Virus record (IMG/VR): IMGVR_UViG_3300033182_000558 | Location: 1 to 57,172 of that record | Strand: one strand, 5' to 3' | DNA: 57,172 nt | Source: a virus | Shown here: piece by piece, positions 46,871-54,243 of the stretch | Layout of the letters: the number at the start of each line of letters is the position of its first letter | How positions within the stretch are numbered: the first letter of the stretch is position 1 | The notes under the pieces: model-generated | Told to the model about the DNA's origin: nothing | The model's input: only the letters and a program-made list of their open reading frames with translations | Databases searched by the model: none | Translations under genes and position numbers: made by a program

Positions 46871-47422
46871 ATGATTATAAAAGAAAATATACAACTAACC
46901 GAAGGTTTAGAATATCACAAAGAAACTAATATCCCACTTGATGAAAACGTATATCGTTTTGGAAGTGCAAATTATTTTAAGTTATACAACGAAGCAAGAA
47001 AACTATACGAACAGGGAAAACTAAAACCCATTGATGAATTAGAAGAGTTTTTCTTAAAGAGTGATATTGGAAAGATTGGGATATACGAAGGTGAAAAAGT
47101 ATTGTTAGACTTCCCAATGCCAATGAAAGAAGCAGAATATCAAGGTAAAGATGTAGAACTAAACAAACCCAAACGTGGTGGTAGTAAAAAGTTCTATGTA
47201 TATGTTAAAGATGGGGATAAGGTAAAGAAAGTTTCATTTGGTGCTGCTGGTGGAGGGGGTAAATTATCTGTAAAATTGAAAGACCCAAAAGCTAGAAAAG
47301 CATTTAGTGACCGACACAACTGTCCTGACAAAACAGATAAGACATCTGCGGGGTATTGGTCGTGCGCCTTGCCGAGATTTGCAAAGCAACTTGGATTGAG
47401 TGGAGGAGGTAGATATTGGTAG
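46871..47422 (+). CDS. Conserved marine-phage-type head-region protein, 183 aa
   Basis: The C-terminus has the distinctive pattern RHNC-x2-K-x-DKT-x2-GYWSCALPRFAKQLGL, seen in proteins of marine T4-like phages near packaging genes. GGSKKFYVYVKDGDKVKKVSFG is a basic beta segment. The N-terminus, MIIKENIQLTE-G, fits a short capsid-targeting leader with gp21 cleavage after E11. The two Cys could bind zinc or form a disulphide. Function unknown. Confidence 0.7.
   Translation: MIIKENIQLTEGLEYHKETNIPLDENVYRFGSANYFKLYNEARKLYEQGKLKPIDELEEFFLKSDIGKIGIYEGEKVLLDFPMPMKEAEYQGKDVELNKPKRGGSKKFYVYVKDGDKVKKVSFGAAGGGGKLSVKLKDPKARKAFSDRHNCPDKTDKTSAGYWSCALPRFAKQLGLSGGGRYW
47402..47410 (+). promoter_or_regulatory. 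Strong Shine-Dalgarno (GGAGGAGGT) for the TTG start at 47416
   Basis: Purine-rich GGAGGAGGT ends 5 nt before the TTG. It is the strongest SD-like sequence at a start in the window and is what supports TTG initiation. It also encodes Gly-Gly-Gly of the upstream protein, so chance cannot be excluded. Confidence 0.5.
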
Positions 47423-47691
47423 ACCCATACACAGATAATCAAATCACCGATGATGTAAGAGTACGAGTATTTGATACTGACATTGATGAAGACGAGTTGG
47501 TATGGCATCGGGATAAACGAAATAGGGTCGTTGAGATATTAGACGGTGAAGGTTGGATGTTTCAGTTTGAAGACGGAATACCTTTTCCAATGAAAAAAGG
47601 AGATAAGTTAGAAATAACAAAAGAACAATACCACAGAGTAATTAAAGGTGATACACCGTTAAAAATTAAAATAACAGAATATGGCAGATAA
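47416..47691 (+). CDS. Small cupin-like protein, TTG start, 91 aa
   Basis: No ATG is available before the conserved part. TTG at 47416 follows GGAGGAGGT (47402-47410) at good spacing, so the Shine-Dalgarno decides the start; it overlaps the upstream gene by 7 nt. KRNRVVEILDGEGWMFQFED and LEITKEQYHRVIKGD resemble a single cupin half with a late His. Similar small cupins sit beside portal genes in marine T4-like phages; the role is unknown. Confidence 0.7.
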   Translation: MVDPYTDNQITDDVRVRVFDTDIDEDELVWHRDKRNRVVEILDGEGWMFQFEDGIPFPMKKGDKLEITKEQYHRVIKGDTPLKIKITEYGR

Positions 47692-49486
47692 TAGTTTAAG
47701 GGCAGGATTACAACGTTTGTTTTCTACGAATGTTATTGTTAGAAAGAACCCAAATGGTTCAGGTCTAAAAGTCCGTGATACATCCAAACTTCAAGCGTTT
47801 AACCAAGATTATCTAAAAGACAAGTTTAGACGAATACATAGAAGTTCATTGACCGCAAACTCTCGTGACCAAATCACGGGATATTCTGCTATGAGGGAAC
47901 AACTTTACCGTGATTATGATATAATGGATAGTGACCCTATTATTGCATCTGCTCTTGACATTTATGCTGACGAATCAACTACCCGTGATGAGAGTGGTAA
48001 TCTATTAAAGATTTATTCAAGTGATGATAATATCAAAGAGATATTAGAGAACCTTTACTATGATATTATGAACTTAGAGTTTAACTTATGGCCGTGGGTT
48101 AGGAACTTATCAAAATATGGTGACTTCTTTTTACACCTTGACATAAGTGAAAAGTATGGTATTGTAAATGTTAAACCATTATCAGTACACGAAATTGAAC
48201 GATTGGAAGATACTGACCCTGACAATCCACATTATGTGAAGTTTTCTAACACATTGGAAAAAGATATAGAGTATGAAAGTTACGAGATGGCACACTTCCG
48301 TCTTTTGAGTGATTCTAACTTTATCCCTTATGGTAAATCAATGGTTGAGAATGCTAGACGAATCCATAAACAATTACAGTTGATGGAAGATGCTATGTTG
48401 ATTCATCGTATAATGAGGGCTCCATCTAAACGAGTGTTTAAGATTGACATTGGTAATATTCCACCCAATGAGGTTGAGAACTATATGGAACAAGTCATCA
48501 ACAAGATGAAGAAAGAACCACATATAGACCGAACCACAGGTGATTACAACTTAAAGTACAATATACAAAATATGACCGAGGACTTTTACTTACCCGTCCG
48601 CGGTCAAAACAACAGTACCGAGATAAATGAATTGAGTGGTTTATCATATGACGGTACAGAGGATATTGAGTATCTAAAAAACAAAATGATGTCTGCTCTT
48701 AAAATCCCTAAAGCATATTTGGGATATGAGGAAGGATTAAATGGTAAAGCTACACTCGCACAAGAAGACATTAGGTTTGCTAGAACCATAGAAAGAATCC
48801 AACGAATTGTAGAAAGTGAGTTGACTAAAATTGCTATCATTCATTTATATTCACAAGGATTTAAGGACGAACAGTTGGTTGATTTTAGTATCAAACTAAA
48901 CAACCCATCTACCATCTATACAAGAGAACAAATAGAAATACTTTCATCTAAATTAGGTCTTGTTCGTGATATTAAATCAGAGAAGATACTATCACAGGAT
49001 TGGATATATGAAAATATCTTTGATATGACCGAAGATGACATAGAAGAACAACGAGAACGATTGTTGGAGGATATGAAACAAACCTTTAGATTTAACACCA
49101 TTGAAATGGAGGGTAGAGACCCTGAAACAGAAAGTGGTGAAGAAGAAGGTGATATGGAGGGTGGTGAAGAAGGAGGAGATGACTTTGGTGTGGGTGAATT
49201 TTTAAACGCATCTGACGAAGACCCATCAGATGAATATAGTGAACCAAATGATAATAAAGGTTACTACACATCTAAAGACTTTGAGAACTATGGTAAACAG
49301 GGTGGACGACCAAAACACACTTCACGTTATGAGAAAGATGACTATGTTATGGGAAGAGACCCAATTGGTAGAAAAGAGAGAAGTAGAAACGAAAGTATTT
49401 TAGATACACTCAAAAAAGATATACCAAGAGTAAAACCTGTTACTACTATATTGTCCGAGGATAATATATTAAAAGATAATGAATAA
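47681..49486 (+). CDS. 20: Portal vertex protein (T4 gp20-like), 601 aa
   Basis: Portal signature regions: SRDQITGYSAMREQLYRDYDIMD near the N-terminus, SALDIYADESTTRDE, FFLHLDI, MEDAMLIHRIMRAPSKRVFKIDIGN, PVRGQNNSTEI, KNKMMSALKIPKAYLGYEEGLNGKATLAQED. This 12-mer is the DNA conduit and assembly start of the prohead. The C-terminal 110 residues are acidic and Gly-rich, probably disordered, and end with ILSEDN. It overlaps the small cupin gene by 11 nt. Confidence 0.95.
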   Translation: MADNSLRAGLQRLFSTNVIVRKNPNGSGLKVRDTSKLQAFNQDYLKDKFRRIHRSSLTANSRDQITGYSAMREQLYRDYDIMDSDPIIASALDIYADESTTRDESGNLLKIYSSDDNIKEILENLYYDIMNLEFNLWPWVRNLSKYGDFFLHLDISEKYGIVNVKPLSVHEIERLEDTDPDNPHYVKFSNTLEKDIEYESYEMAHFRLLSDSNFIPYGKSMVENARRIHKQLQLMEDAMLIHRIMRAPSKRVFKIDIGNIPPNEVENYMEQVINKMKKEPHIDRTTGDYNLKYNIQNMTEDFYLPVRGQNNSTEINELSGLSYDGTEDIEYLKNKMMSALKIPKAYLGYEEGLNGKATLAQEDIRFARTIERIQRIVESELTKIAIIHLYSQGFKDEQLVDFSIKLNNPSTIYTREQIEILSSKLGLVRDIKSEKILSQDWIYENIFDMTEDDIEEQRERLLEDMKQTFRFNTIEMEGRDPETESGEEEGDMEGGEEGGDDFGVGEFLNASDEDPSDEYSEPNDNKGYYTSKDFENYGKQGGRPKHTSRYEKDDYVMGRDPIGRKERSRNESILDTLKKDIPRVKPVTTILSEDNILKDNE

Positions 49487-49492
49487 TACTTA

Positions 49493-49506
49493 TATTTATA
49501 TTTATA
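49493..49506 (+). promoter_or_regulatory. Two overlapping TATTTATA elements before the prohead-core-region gene
   Basis: TATTTATA occurs at 49493-49500 and again at 49499-49506, within TATATTTATATTTATAAT, 15 nt before the ATG at 49522. The only doubled occurrence. Confidence 0.45.
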
Positions 49507-49521
49507 ATAAAATTGTACAAT

Positions 49522-50382
49522 ATGAAAAAAATTAAACACTCCAAATACAAAAACACGGGTTTTTTGTTTGAGATTTTAACTAGACAAGTAACCGTGGATA
49601 CTATGGAGGGTGTATCAGAGAGTAAAGCCCTATCTTTAATTAAAAAGTATTTCAATAAAGGTACTGAGTTATACAAAGAATACGCATTGTATGATGCGTT
49701 GATGAAGAAAAAGTTTGTGAGTGAAGTACGTGCTAATGACTTTATAGAAAAAGTAATCAAGTTACAAGAACGACTAAATATAAAGAAGTTAAAGACCGAA
49801 AAATACAATTTGGTAAAAGAAATTAAAAAACATTATAGTCTTGATGAAATGTTTTCCACCCAACTAAATGAATATAAAGTATTGGGGTCAATTTACATCT
49901 TGTTTGAAGGTGAAGGTTTAAATGAAAATACCATCACACACTACGATGATTGTAAAAACAATTTGATGGAGTTTATGATGAAAGAAGGAGATTACACATC
50001 AAGTACTCCTACTGTTTCAGAACGATATTTAAAAGAAGATAAAGAAGTACGTTTGTTGGCTTACAAACTAATGATTGAGAAGTTTAATAAAAAGTATTCA
50101 CCATTAGGTAAGAAACAAAAGTCTTTACTAAAAGAGTTTATAAACAATGTTTCTAATACTAATTCTTTGAGAACATACATCAACAAAGAAGTTGACGTAG
50201 TAAAAGAAACACTAGAAAATCAGATTGGTAAAACATCATCTGACATTACAAAAATTAAATTGAATGAAACTATCAAAATGATAGATAAGATTAAAAAAGG
50301 TAATGTAGTAAGAAACGAACAGTTCAAGGCTATGTTACATTTTTATGATTTAGTAGATGAATTGGAGAAGGTGAATGGATAA
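49522..50382 (+). CDS. Conserved helical protein between portal and protease genes, 286 aa
   Basis: The ATG at 49522 is preferred over the TTG at 49513. KIKHSKYKNTGFLFEILTRQVT at the N-terminus is a pattern I associate with marine T4-like phages in this position. Long helices rich in K, E, L and N, no cysteine motif. Two LNE tripeptides (STQLNEYK, GLNENT) are present but followed by Y or N. In T4 the prohead core genes 67 and 68 lie here; whether this is an equivalent is inference from position. Confidence 0.65.
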   Translation: MKKIKHSKYKNTGFLFEILTRQVTVDTMEGVSESKALSLIKKYFNKGTELYKEYALYDALMKKKFVSEVRANDFIEKVIKLQERLNIKKLKTEKYNLVKEIKKHYSLDEMFSTQLNEYKVLGSIYILFEGEGLNENTITHYDDCKNNLMEFMMKEGDYTSSTPTVSERYLKEDKEVRLLAYKLMIEKFNKKYSPLGKKQKSLLKEFINNVSNTNSLRTYINKEVDVVKETLENQIGKTSSDITKIKLNETIKMIDKIKKGNVVRNEQFKAMLHFYDLVDELEKVNG

Positions 50383-50794
50383 AGTTGTTCGTACAATTGT
50401 AAAAGAGGTATTGAGAAAAGTTCGTAGTATGAATGAGGCTACTACTACTGCTAATGTAGCGGGTTATAATACTCCTTTTGCGTTTTCGGGTGACGGTGAT
50501 GATGAAAAGAAAAAGAAACATCTAAAAAACCAAGGATACACTATTGTAGAGAACAGATGGTTAGACCTTAAACGAGATGTTAATAGAACTGCTCCAAGAA
50601 AAATTGCAGACGGTGTTTCTAATCTCAATAAACAATTACACGAAATTGAAAAATACTTAAATTGGTACGGTAAAATCAGAACAGAGGGTGGTGTTAGTAA
50701 AGACAAATACCACAAACGTACTAGTAAACAGTTGAAAGAGATGAAAACAAGAATAATGAGAATTAACGAAAAATTGAATAGACTATCAATATGA
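50375..50794 (+). CDS. Prohead-core-region protein with leader-like N-terminus, 139 aa
   Basis: Residues 1-21 (MDKVVRTIVKEVLRKVRSMNE) form a basic amphipathic helix ending at E21-A22, a good gp21 site. Then TTTANVAGYNTPFAFS, a pattern seen in marine T4-like head regions, and a helical, basic remainder. Likely a core or internal head protein. It overlaps the upstream gene by 8 nt and the next by ATGA. Confidence 0.65.
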   Translation: MDKVVRTIVKEVLRKVRSMNEATTTANVAGYNTPFAFSGDGDDEKKKKHLKNQGYTIVENRWLDLKRDVNRTAPRKIADGVSNLNKQLHEIEKYLNWYGKIRTEGGVSKDKYHKRTSKQLKEMKTRIMRINEKLNRLSI

Positions 50795-50940
50795 ACGAAA
50801 AACTTATTATAGAACGTATTGAAGAGTTCGTTAATGAAGAACTTGAACCATCTGATTTAAGAGAAATTAGAAAACTTATTAGACAAGAAATCGCAAACGT
50901 ATTGTTTGACTTATTTAAGAAAAGAGGTGTTTGGGTATGA
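50791..50940 (+). CDS. 49-aa helical protein before the protease gene
   Basis: ATG overlaps the previous TGA (ATGA), and its TGA at 50938-50940 overlaps the ATG at 50937 of gene 21, so it is coupled on both sides. Helical: IERIEEFVNEELEPSDLRE then IRKLIRQEIANVLFDLFKKRG. T4 has small core proteins (gp67, gp68) at this place; no sequence match is claimed. Confidence 0.65.
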   Translation: MNEKLIIERIEEFVNEELEPSDLREIRKLIRQEIANVLFDLFKKRGVWV

Positions 50941-51521
50941 ACAACTTATTGATAGAAACCAATTTATTTGAAGCACGATTACACGAAGACAACGGTAAGT
51001 TGTTAGTGAGTGGAGTGTTACAAAGAGCTGGTGCTAAAAACCAAAACGGTAGAGTGTATCCAAAACACATTTTAGAACGTGAGGTAAAACAATATGAACG
51101 ACTTATACAAGAAAGACGTGCGTTGGGTGAGTTAGACCACCCCGACAGTTCTGTTGTAAACTTACAGAATGTATCTCACAATGTTGTAGAGATTGGATGG
51201 AACGGTGATGATGTGGTAGGTAAAGTAGAAGTATTACCAACCCCATCAGGTAATATCCTAAAAGAACTTTTTAGAAGTGGTATTAGATTAGGTATTTCAT
51301 CTCGTGGTATGGGTTCGGTTCAAGAATCACCAAATGGGTTAGAGGTTCAAGAAGACTTTAACTTAATCGCGTTTGACTTTGTAAGTAATCCATCAACTCA
51401 CGGTGCGTTTTTATCACCAATATCAGAGGGAGTAAATCCAACGGTATGTGATATTTATTGTAAAACAGAAGATATTATATCAAAAATTATAATGGAATTA
51501 GGACAAGAATATGGCGTTTGA
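50937..51521 (+). CDS. 21: Prohead core protease (T4 gp21-like), 194 aa
   Basis: Serine protease that cleaves scaffold and capsid proteins. His68 in ALGELDHPD and Ser121/122 in LGISSRGMGS are the conserved catalytic sites, with LQRAGAKNQNGRVYPK and FDFVSNPSTHGAFL as family landmarks. The ATG at 50937 (ATGA) is preferred over the TTG at 50931. NLFE-A at 9-13 could be an autocleavage site. It should act on the VNE, MNE and LDE sites noted in neighbours. Confidence 0.95.
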   Translation: MNNLLIETNLFEARLHEDNGKLLVSGVLQRAGAKNQNGRVYPKHILEREVKQYERLIQERRALGELDHPDSSVVNLQNVSHNVVEIGWNGDDVVGKVEVLPTPSGNILKELFRSGIRLGISSRGMGSVQESPNGLEVQEDFNLIAFDFVSNPSTHGAFLSPISEGVNPTVCDIYCKTEDIISKIIMELGQEYGV

Positions 51522-51780
51522 ACAATACAATAAATTAGGACACCCCGGCAAGTTTGCTACTTCAACTACCGTAACATCGGGAGAGTTGGTATTGACGGGT
51601 TCTAACTACGGACATAGTGCGGTGATTAGAGGAACAGGTGCTACTGGCAATTTACACTTATCTAATGGTGGAACTATTGCGTTGGGTGATTTAGACGCGG
51701 GAGTAGTTCACGAATTATCACTAGAAAAAGTTTCATCTGTTAGTGGTGGGAACGTTTACCTACTGAAACGAGGATTCTAA
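51511..51780 (+). CDS. Small beta-rich protein, 89 aa
   Basis: Overlaps the protease gene by 11 nt. Predicted beta strands: TTVTSGELVLTGSNYGHSAVI, NLHLSNGGTIALGDL, HELSLEKVSSV, NVYLLKRGF. Could be a capsid decoration or stabilising protein given its place and fold, but no homology is recognised. Confidence 0.6.
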   Translation: MAFEQYNKLGHPGKFATSTTVTSGELVLTGSNYGHSAVIRGTGATGNLHLSNGGTIALGDLDAGVVHELSLEKVSSVSGGNVYLLKRGF

Positions 51781-51782
51781 AA

Positions 51783-53891
51783 GTGCCGGCACAATCACAA
51801 CAACAACAAAAACTTTTTGGACTAGCCCTATCAGTTAAAAGAGGTGATACTCCACGTAGTGAGGTTAGTAAAGATATAATAAAAATTGTAGATACTATGA
51901 GTGAAAAAGAAATTGAAGACTTCGCAGGAACCGAACACAAAGGACTACCTAAAAAAGTAGAACAGAAAATCCGTGAAATGGCTAGACAAACCATTAGAGA
52001 ACGAATGATGGGAGAGGCCAAATTCAACCGAGGTGATATGGTTAGGGTTATTGACAATCCTAAATATGTTATGGATAAAAAGAAATTCGCAGGTAAGTCA
52101 GGGTATGTTAAAAACATTATGGGTAGAGATGTAATGGTTAAGTTCCCAAATGGTAGAACTATTTTAGTTGACCCAAAAGATTTAGAGATGAACCCCAACG
52201 AATCAGTAAACGAAGCTAGAGATTTCTTGGTATATAATGTACAACCCAAAAAAGTTGAGGCATTTTTAAAGAAATATAAAAAAGTTGAACCATCTATGAA
52301 ACCATATTTGAAAGGTAACTTGATGAAGGCCTATGTCAAGTGGTTAGATTGGAAAAATAAGAATGAAGATAAACTTGGTGGTAGACCAGAAAAGGTAGAT
52401 TCACCTGCTTTTGGTTCAAAAACATTTTATAAATTTGATGGATTGCCGGGTTGGGCAAATGTATTTCAGTATTTGTATTATAAAATTAACTTGAAGGAAT
52501 CAGTAAACGAAGGAGATACACTTAAACAAGTAAAAAAGGGTAATAGTATAATTTTAAAGAAAGGAAATAAAATATACGCAACTATTTCTCAAAATCCAAA
52601 CAAAGAATTTAATTGGACTGTTTATTTTAAAAAAGGTGGAGCATTATCAGGATATAAAACTAAAGAAGATGCAATTGCTAGAGCACAGAAAATGAGTGAT
52701 AGTTTTAAAAGTGTGATTAATAAAATAAAAGGTGAATCAGTAAACGAAGGAATGGTAAAAATTGAAGTTGATTTATTCAAAAACTATAATCAACGAAGAC
52801 CTGATAAAACTGTTCCAATGAAAATAGATGATAAAACTACTCTTTCAAAGTTATTAAATCATACAACTTTCAAAGCTATGAAAGATAAATATGATTATAT
52901 AGAACTTCATTATGGTGATAAGTTTTTAGGTAGTGCTATGGCTGGAACTGATAATTGGGAATTTAAAAAAGGTAGAGGACTACAAGATACAAGTTTTAGA
53001 GAATCAGTAAACGAAGGTAAAAAGGCATTTAAAGTAAATCCACAAATAGGTAAAGCTAAATACAGTATTAGTTTCCACGATGGAAAATCAAAAAACAAAG
53101 ATGGAAGTGATTTTTGGGGAATTGAAACCTTTAAAAATAAAGTAGATTTAGAAAAAGGAATTAAAAACTATAAGAGTAAAGGATTTGTCCAAGAATCAGT
53201 AAACGAAGACTTTGGAACTATTGCTCTTGGTGTTGCAGGTGGATTACTTTTACTTAAAGTTCTAAAGTTTGTAGCTAAAAAAGTAATAGGAGGTGTTGCT
53301 CGTAATGCAACTTTAAGTAGAGAAGTATTGCATACAACCATAGAATCAATGACAAAAGAACTTATTAAGCAAAAAACTAAGAAGCCGAATGGTAAGCTTA
53401 AGGATGTAAGTTTAGAGGATATATTTAGGTTGAAAGTGGTACTTAAAAGATTAGTTGATAGGGGTGACATTAAAACGATGAACGATATTCAGAAAATTAT
53501 TAAAAAAGCATCAAACGGGAAGATGGAATCAGTAAACGAAGCAAATGGTGAGTTTGTTGTTTATGTTGAAAAAGATAATGGTAGAAAGAAACTTCTTCAT
53601 ACCAAGAAATCTCAACGAGCAGCCAATATGTTTATGTCTAAAAATATGGACAAAATCCTAAACAAATCAGGTATAAGAAGTATTGGTAGTATGAGTAAAG
53701 ACCAATGGGAAAAGAAAGAAGCACAGTTTGCAGAAAATATCAAGAAAAAAGGTATGAAAACTGTAACTAAAAAAGAATGGGACAGAACTCATAAAGATTT
53801 TAAAGGTATGATAAAAGGTCAACCTTATATGATGTGGTTTGACAAACAAACACAATCAACAGTATACGGCCCTGTTCATATCAAAGACTAA
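51783..53891 (+). CDS. Modular polyprotein with six ESVNE linkers (predicted gp21 substrate), 702 aa
   Basis: GTG start at 51783, 10 nt after AGGA. Residues 1-60 resemble DUF3008 (QQQQKLFGLAL, EDFAGTEHKGLPKKV); 80-139 form a small KOW-like fold (FNRGDMVRVIDNP, KSGYVKNIMGRDVMVKF). ESVNE recurs at 140, 239, 318, 407, 471 and 582, dividing the protein into seven modules of about 60-140 residues, mostly small, basic and unrelated. Module 6 carries a hydrophobic helix (TIALGVAGGLLLLKVLKFV). V-N-E then A, G or D fits the T4 gp21 consensus, as does MMGE-A near residue 77. I infer internal head proteins made as one chain. Confidence 0.75.
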   Translation: MPAQSQQQQKLFGLALSVKRGDTPRSEVSKDIIKIVDTMSEKEIEDFAGTEHKGLPKKVEQKIREMARQTIRERMMGEAKFNRGDMVRVIDNPKYVMDKKKFAGKSGYVKNIMGRDVMVKFPNGRTILVDPKDLEMNPNESVNEARDFLVYNVQPKKVEAFLKKYKKVEPSMKPYLKGNLMKAYVKWLDWKNKNEDKLGGRPEKVDSPAFGSKTFYKFDGLPGWANVFQYLYYKINLKESVNEGDTLKQVKKGNSIILKKGNKIYATISQNPNKEFNWTVYFKKGGALSGYKTKEDAIARAQKMSDSFKSVINKIKGESVNEGMVKIEVDLFKNYNQRRPDKTVPMKIDDKTTLSKLLNHTTFKAMKDKYDYIELHYGDKFLGSAMAGTDNWEFKKGRGLQDTSFRESVNEGKKAFKVNPQIGKAKYSISFHDGKSKNKDGSDFWGIETFKNKVDLEKGIKNYKSKGFVQESVNEDFGTIALGVAGGLLLLKVLKFVAKKVIGGVARNATLSREVLHTTIESMTKELIKQKTKKPNGKLKDVSLEDIFRLKVVLKRLVDRGDIKTMNDIQKIIKKASNGKMESVNEANGEFVVYVEKDNGRKKLLHTKKSQRAANMFMSKNMDKILNKSGIRSIGSMSKDQWEKKEAQFAENIKKKGMKTVTKKEWDRTHKDFKGMIKGQPYMMWFDKQTQSTVYGPVHIKD
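52200..53541 (+). repeat. Six exact dispersed copies of the 16-mer GAATCAGTAAACGAAG
   Basis: Copies start at 52200, 52497, 52734, 53001, 53193 and 53526, spaced 297, 237, 267, 192 and 333 bases, all multiples of three and all in the same frame. All are identical at synonymous positions, while the intervening modules share no clear sequence. Such exactness suggests recombination sites between cassettes or recent spread of the linker. Confidence 0.92.
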
Positions 53892-53906
53892 ACAAATAAA
53901 AACAAT

Positions 53907-54110
53907 ATGTCGGTTACAAATGTAGGTGTTAAAGTAAGATATGGTAATGTTGAAAAAGCATTATCTATATTTAAAAAGAGAGTAAAAGAAACGGGAATAC
54001 TTCAGGAATACCGAAGTAGACAAGAATATATTAAACCCTCTGTAAAGAAAAGAAAAGCCAAAAAAGACGCTCAATATCGTTCTAGACTAGAACAACAAAA
54101 AAATATTTAA
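53907..54110 (+). CDS. rpsU: Phage-encoded ribosomal protein bS21 homologue, 67 aa
   Basis: VRYGNVEKALSIFKKRVKETGILQEYRSRQEYIKPSVKKR covers almost the whole bS21 signature; the basic C-terminus (KAKKDAQYRSRLEQQK) is typical. bS21 sits on the 30S subunit near the anti-Shine-Dalgarno and affects initiation. Viral copies are known in some marine and large phages and are thought to bias host ribosomes to phage mRNA. The leader AACAAATAAAAACAAT is A-rich with no SD. It lies among late head genes, between the polyprotein and scaffold. Confidence 0.93.
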   Translation: MSVTNVGVKVRYGNVEKALSIFKKRVKETGILQEYRSRQEYIKPSVKKRKAKKDAQYRSRLEQQKNI

Positions 54111-54243
54111 TTTTTTATATTTACATATATATTTATTCTTAACGAATACATCATTTCTATCTTATATGGTGTCAACGATATACTAACTGTCTATTGAAGC
54201 AACCAAATTGACTTCACAATATTAAAATTAAAACATAAATCGT
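54111..54243 (+). promoter_or_regulatory. 133-nt intergenic leader of the scaffold/capsid genes
   Basis: No ORF. It holds TATATATTTATTCTT (TATATTTAT at 54128-54136), the same core as at other late-gene gaps, then about 107 nt of leader ending in A-rich ATTAAAATTAAAACATAAATCGT before the ATG at 54244, without a Shine-Dalgarno. No clear terminator is visible after bS21. Probably the main promoter for genes 22 and 23. Confidence 0.45.

Noticed and set aside
38744-49506. TATTTATA elements as T4-type late promoters (TATAAATA)
   Set aside because: In the direction of the genes they read as the reverse complement. Antisense late promoters at five gaps would serve no annotated gene, so I treat them as a different element.
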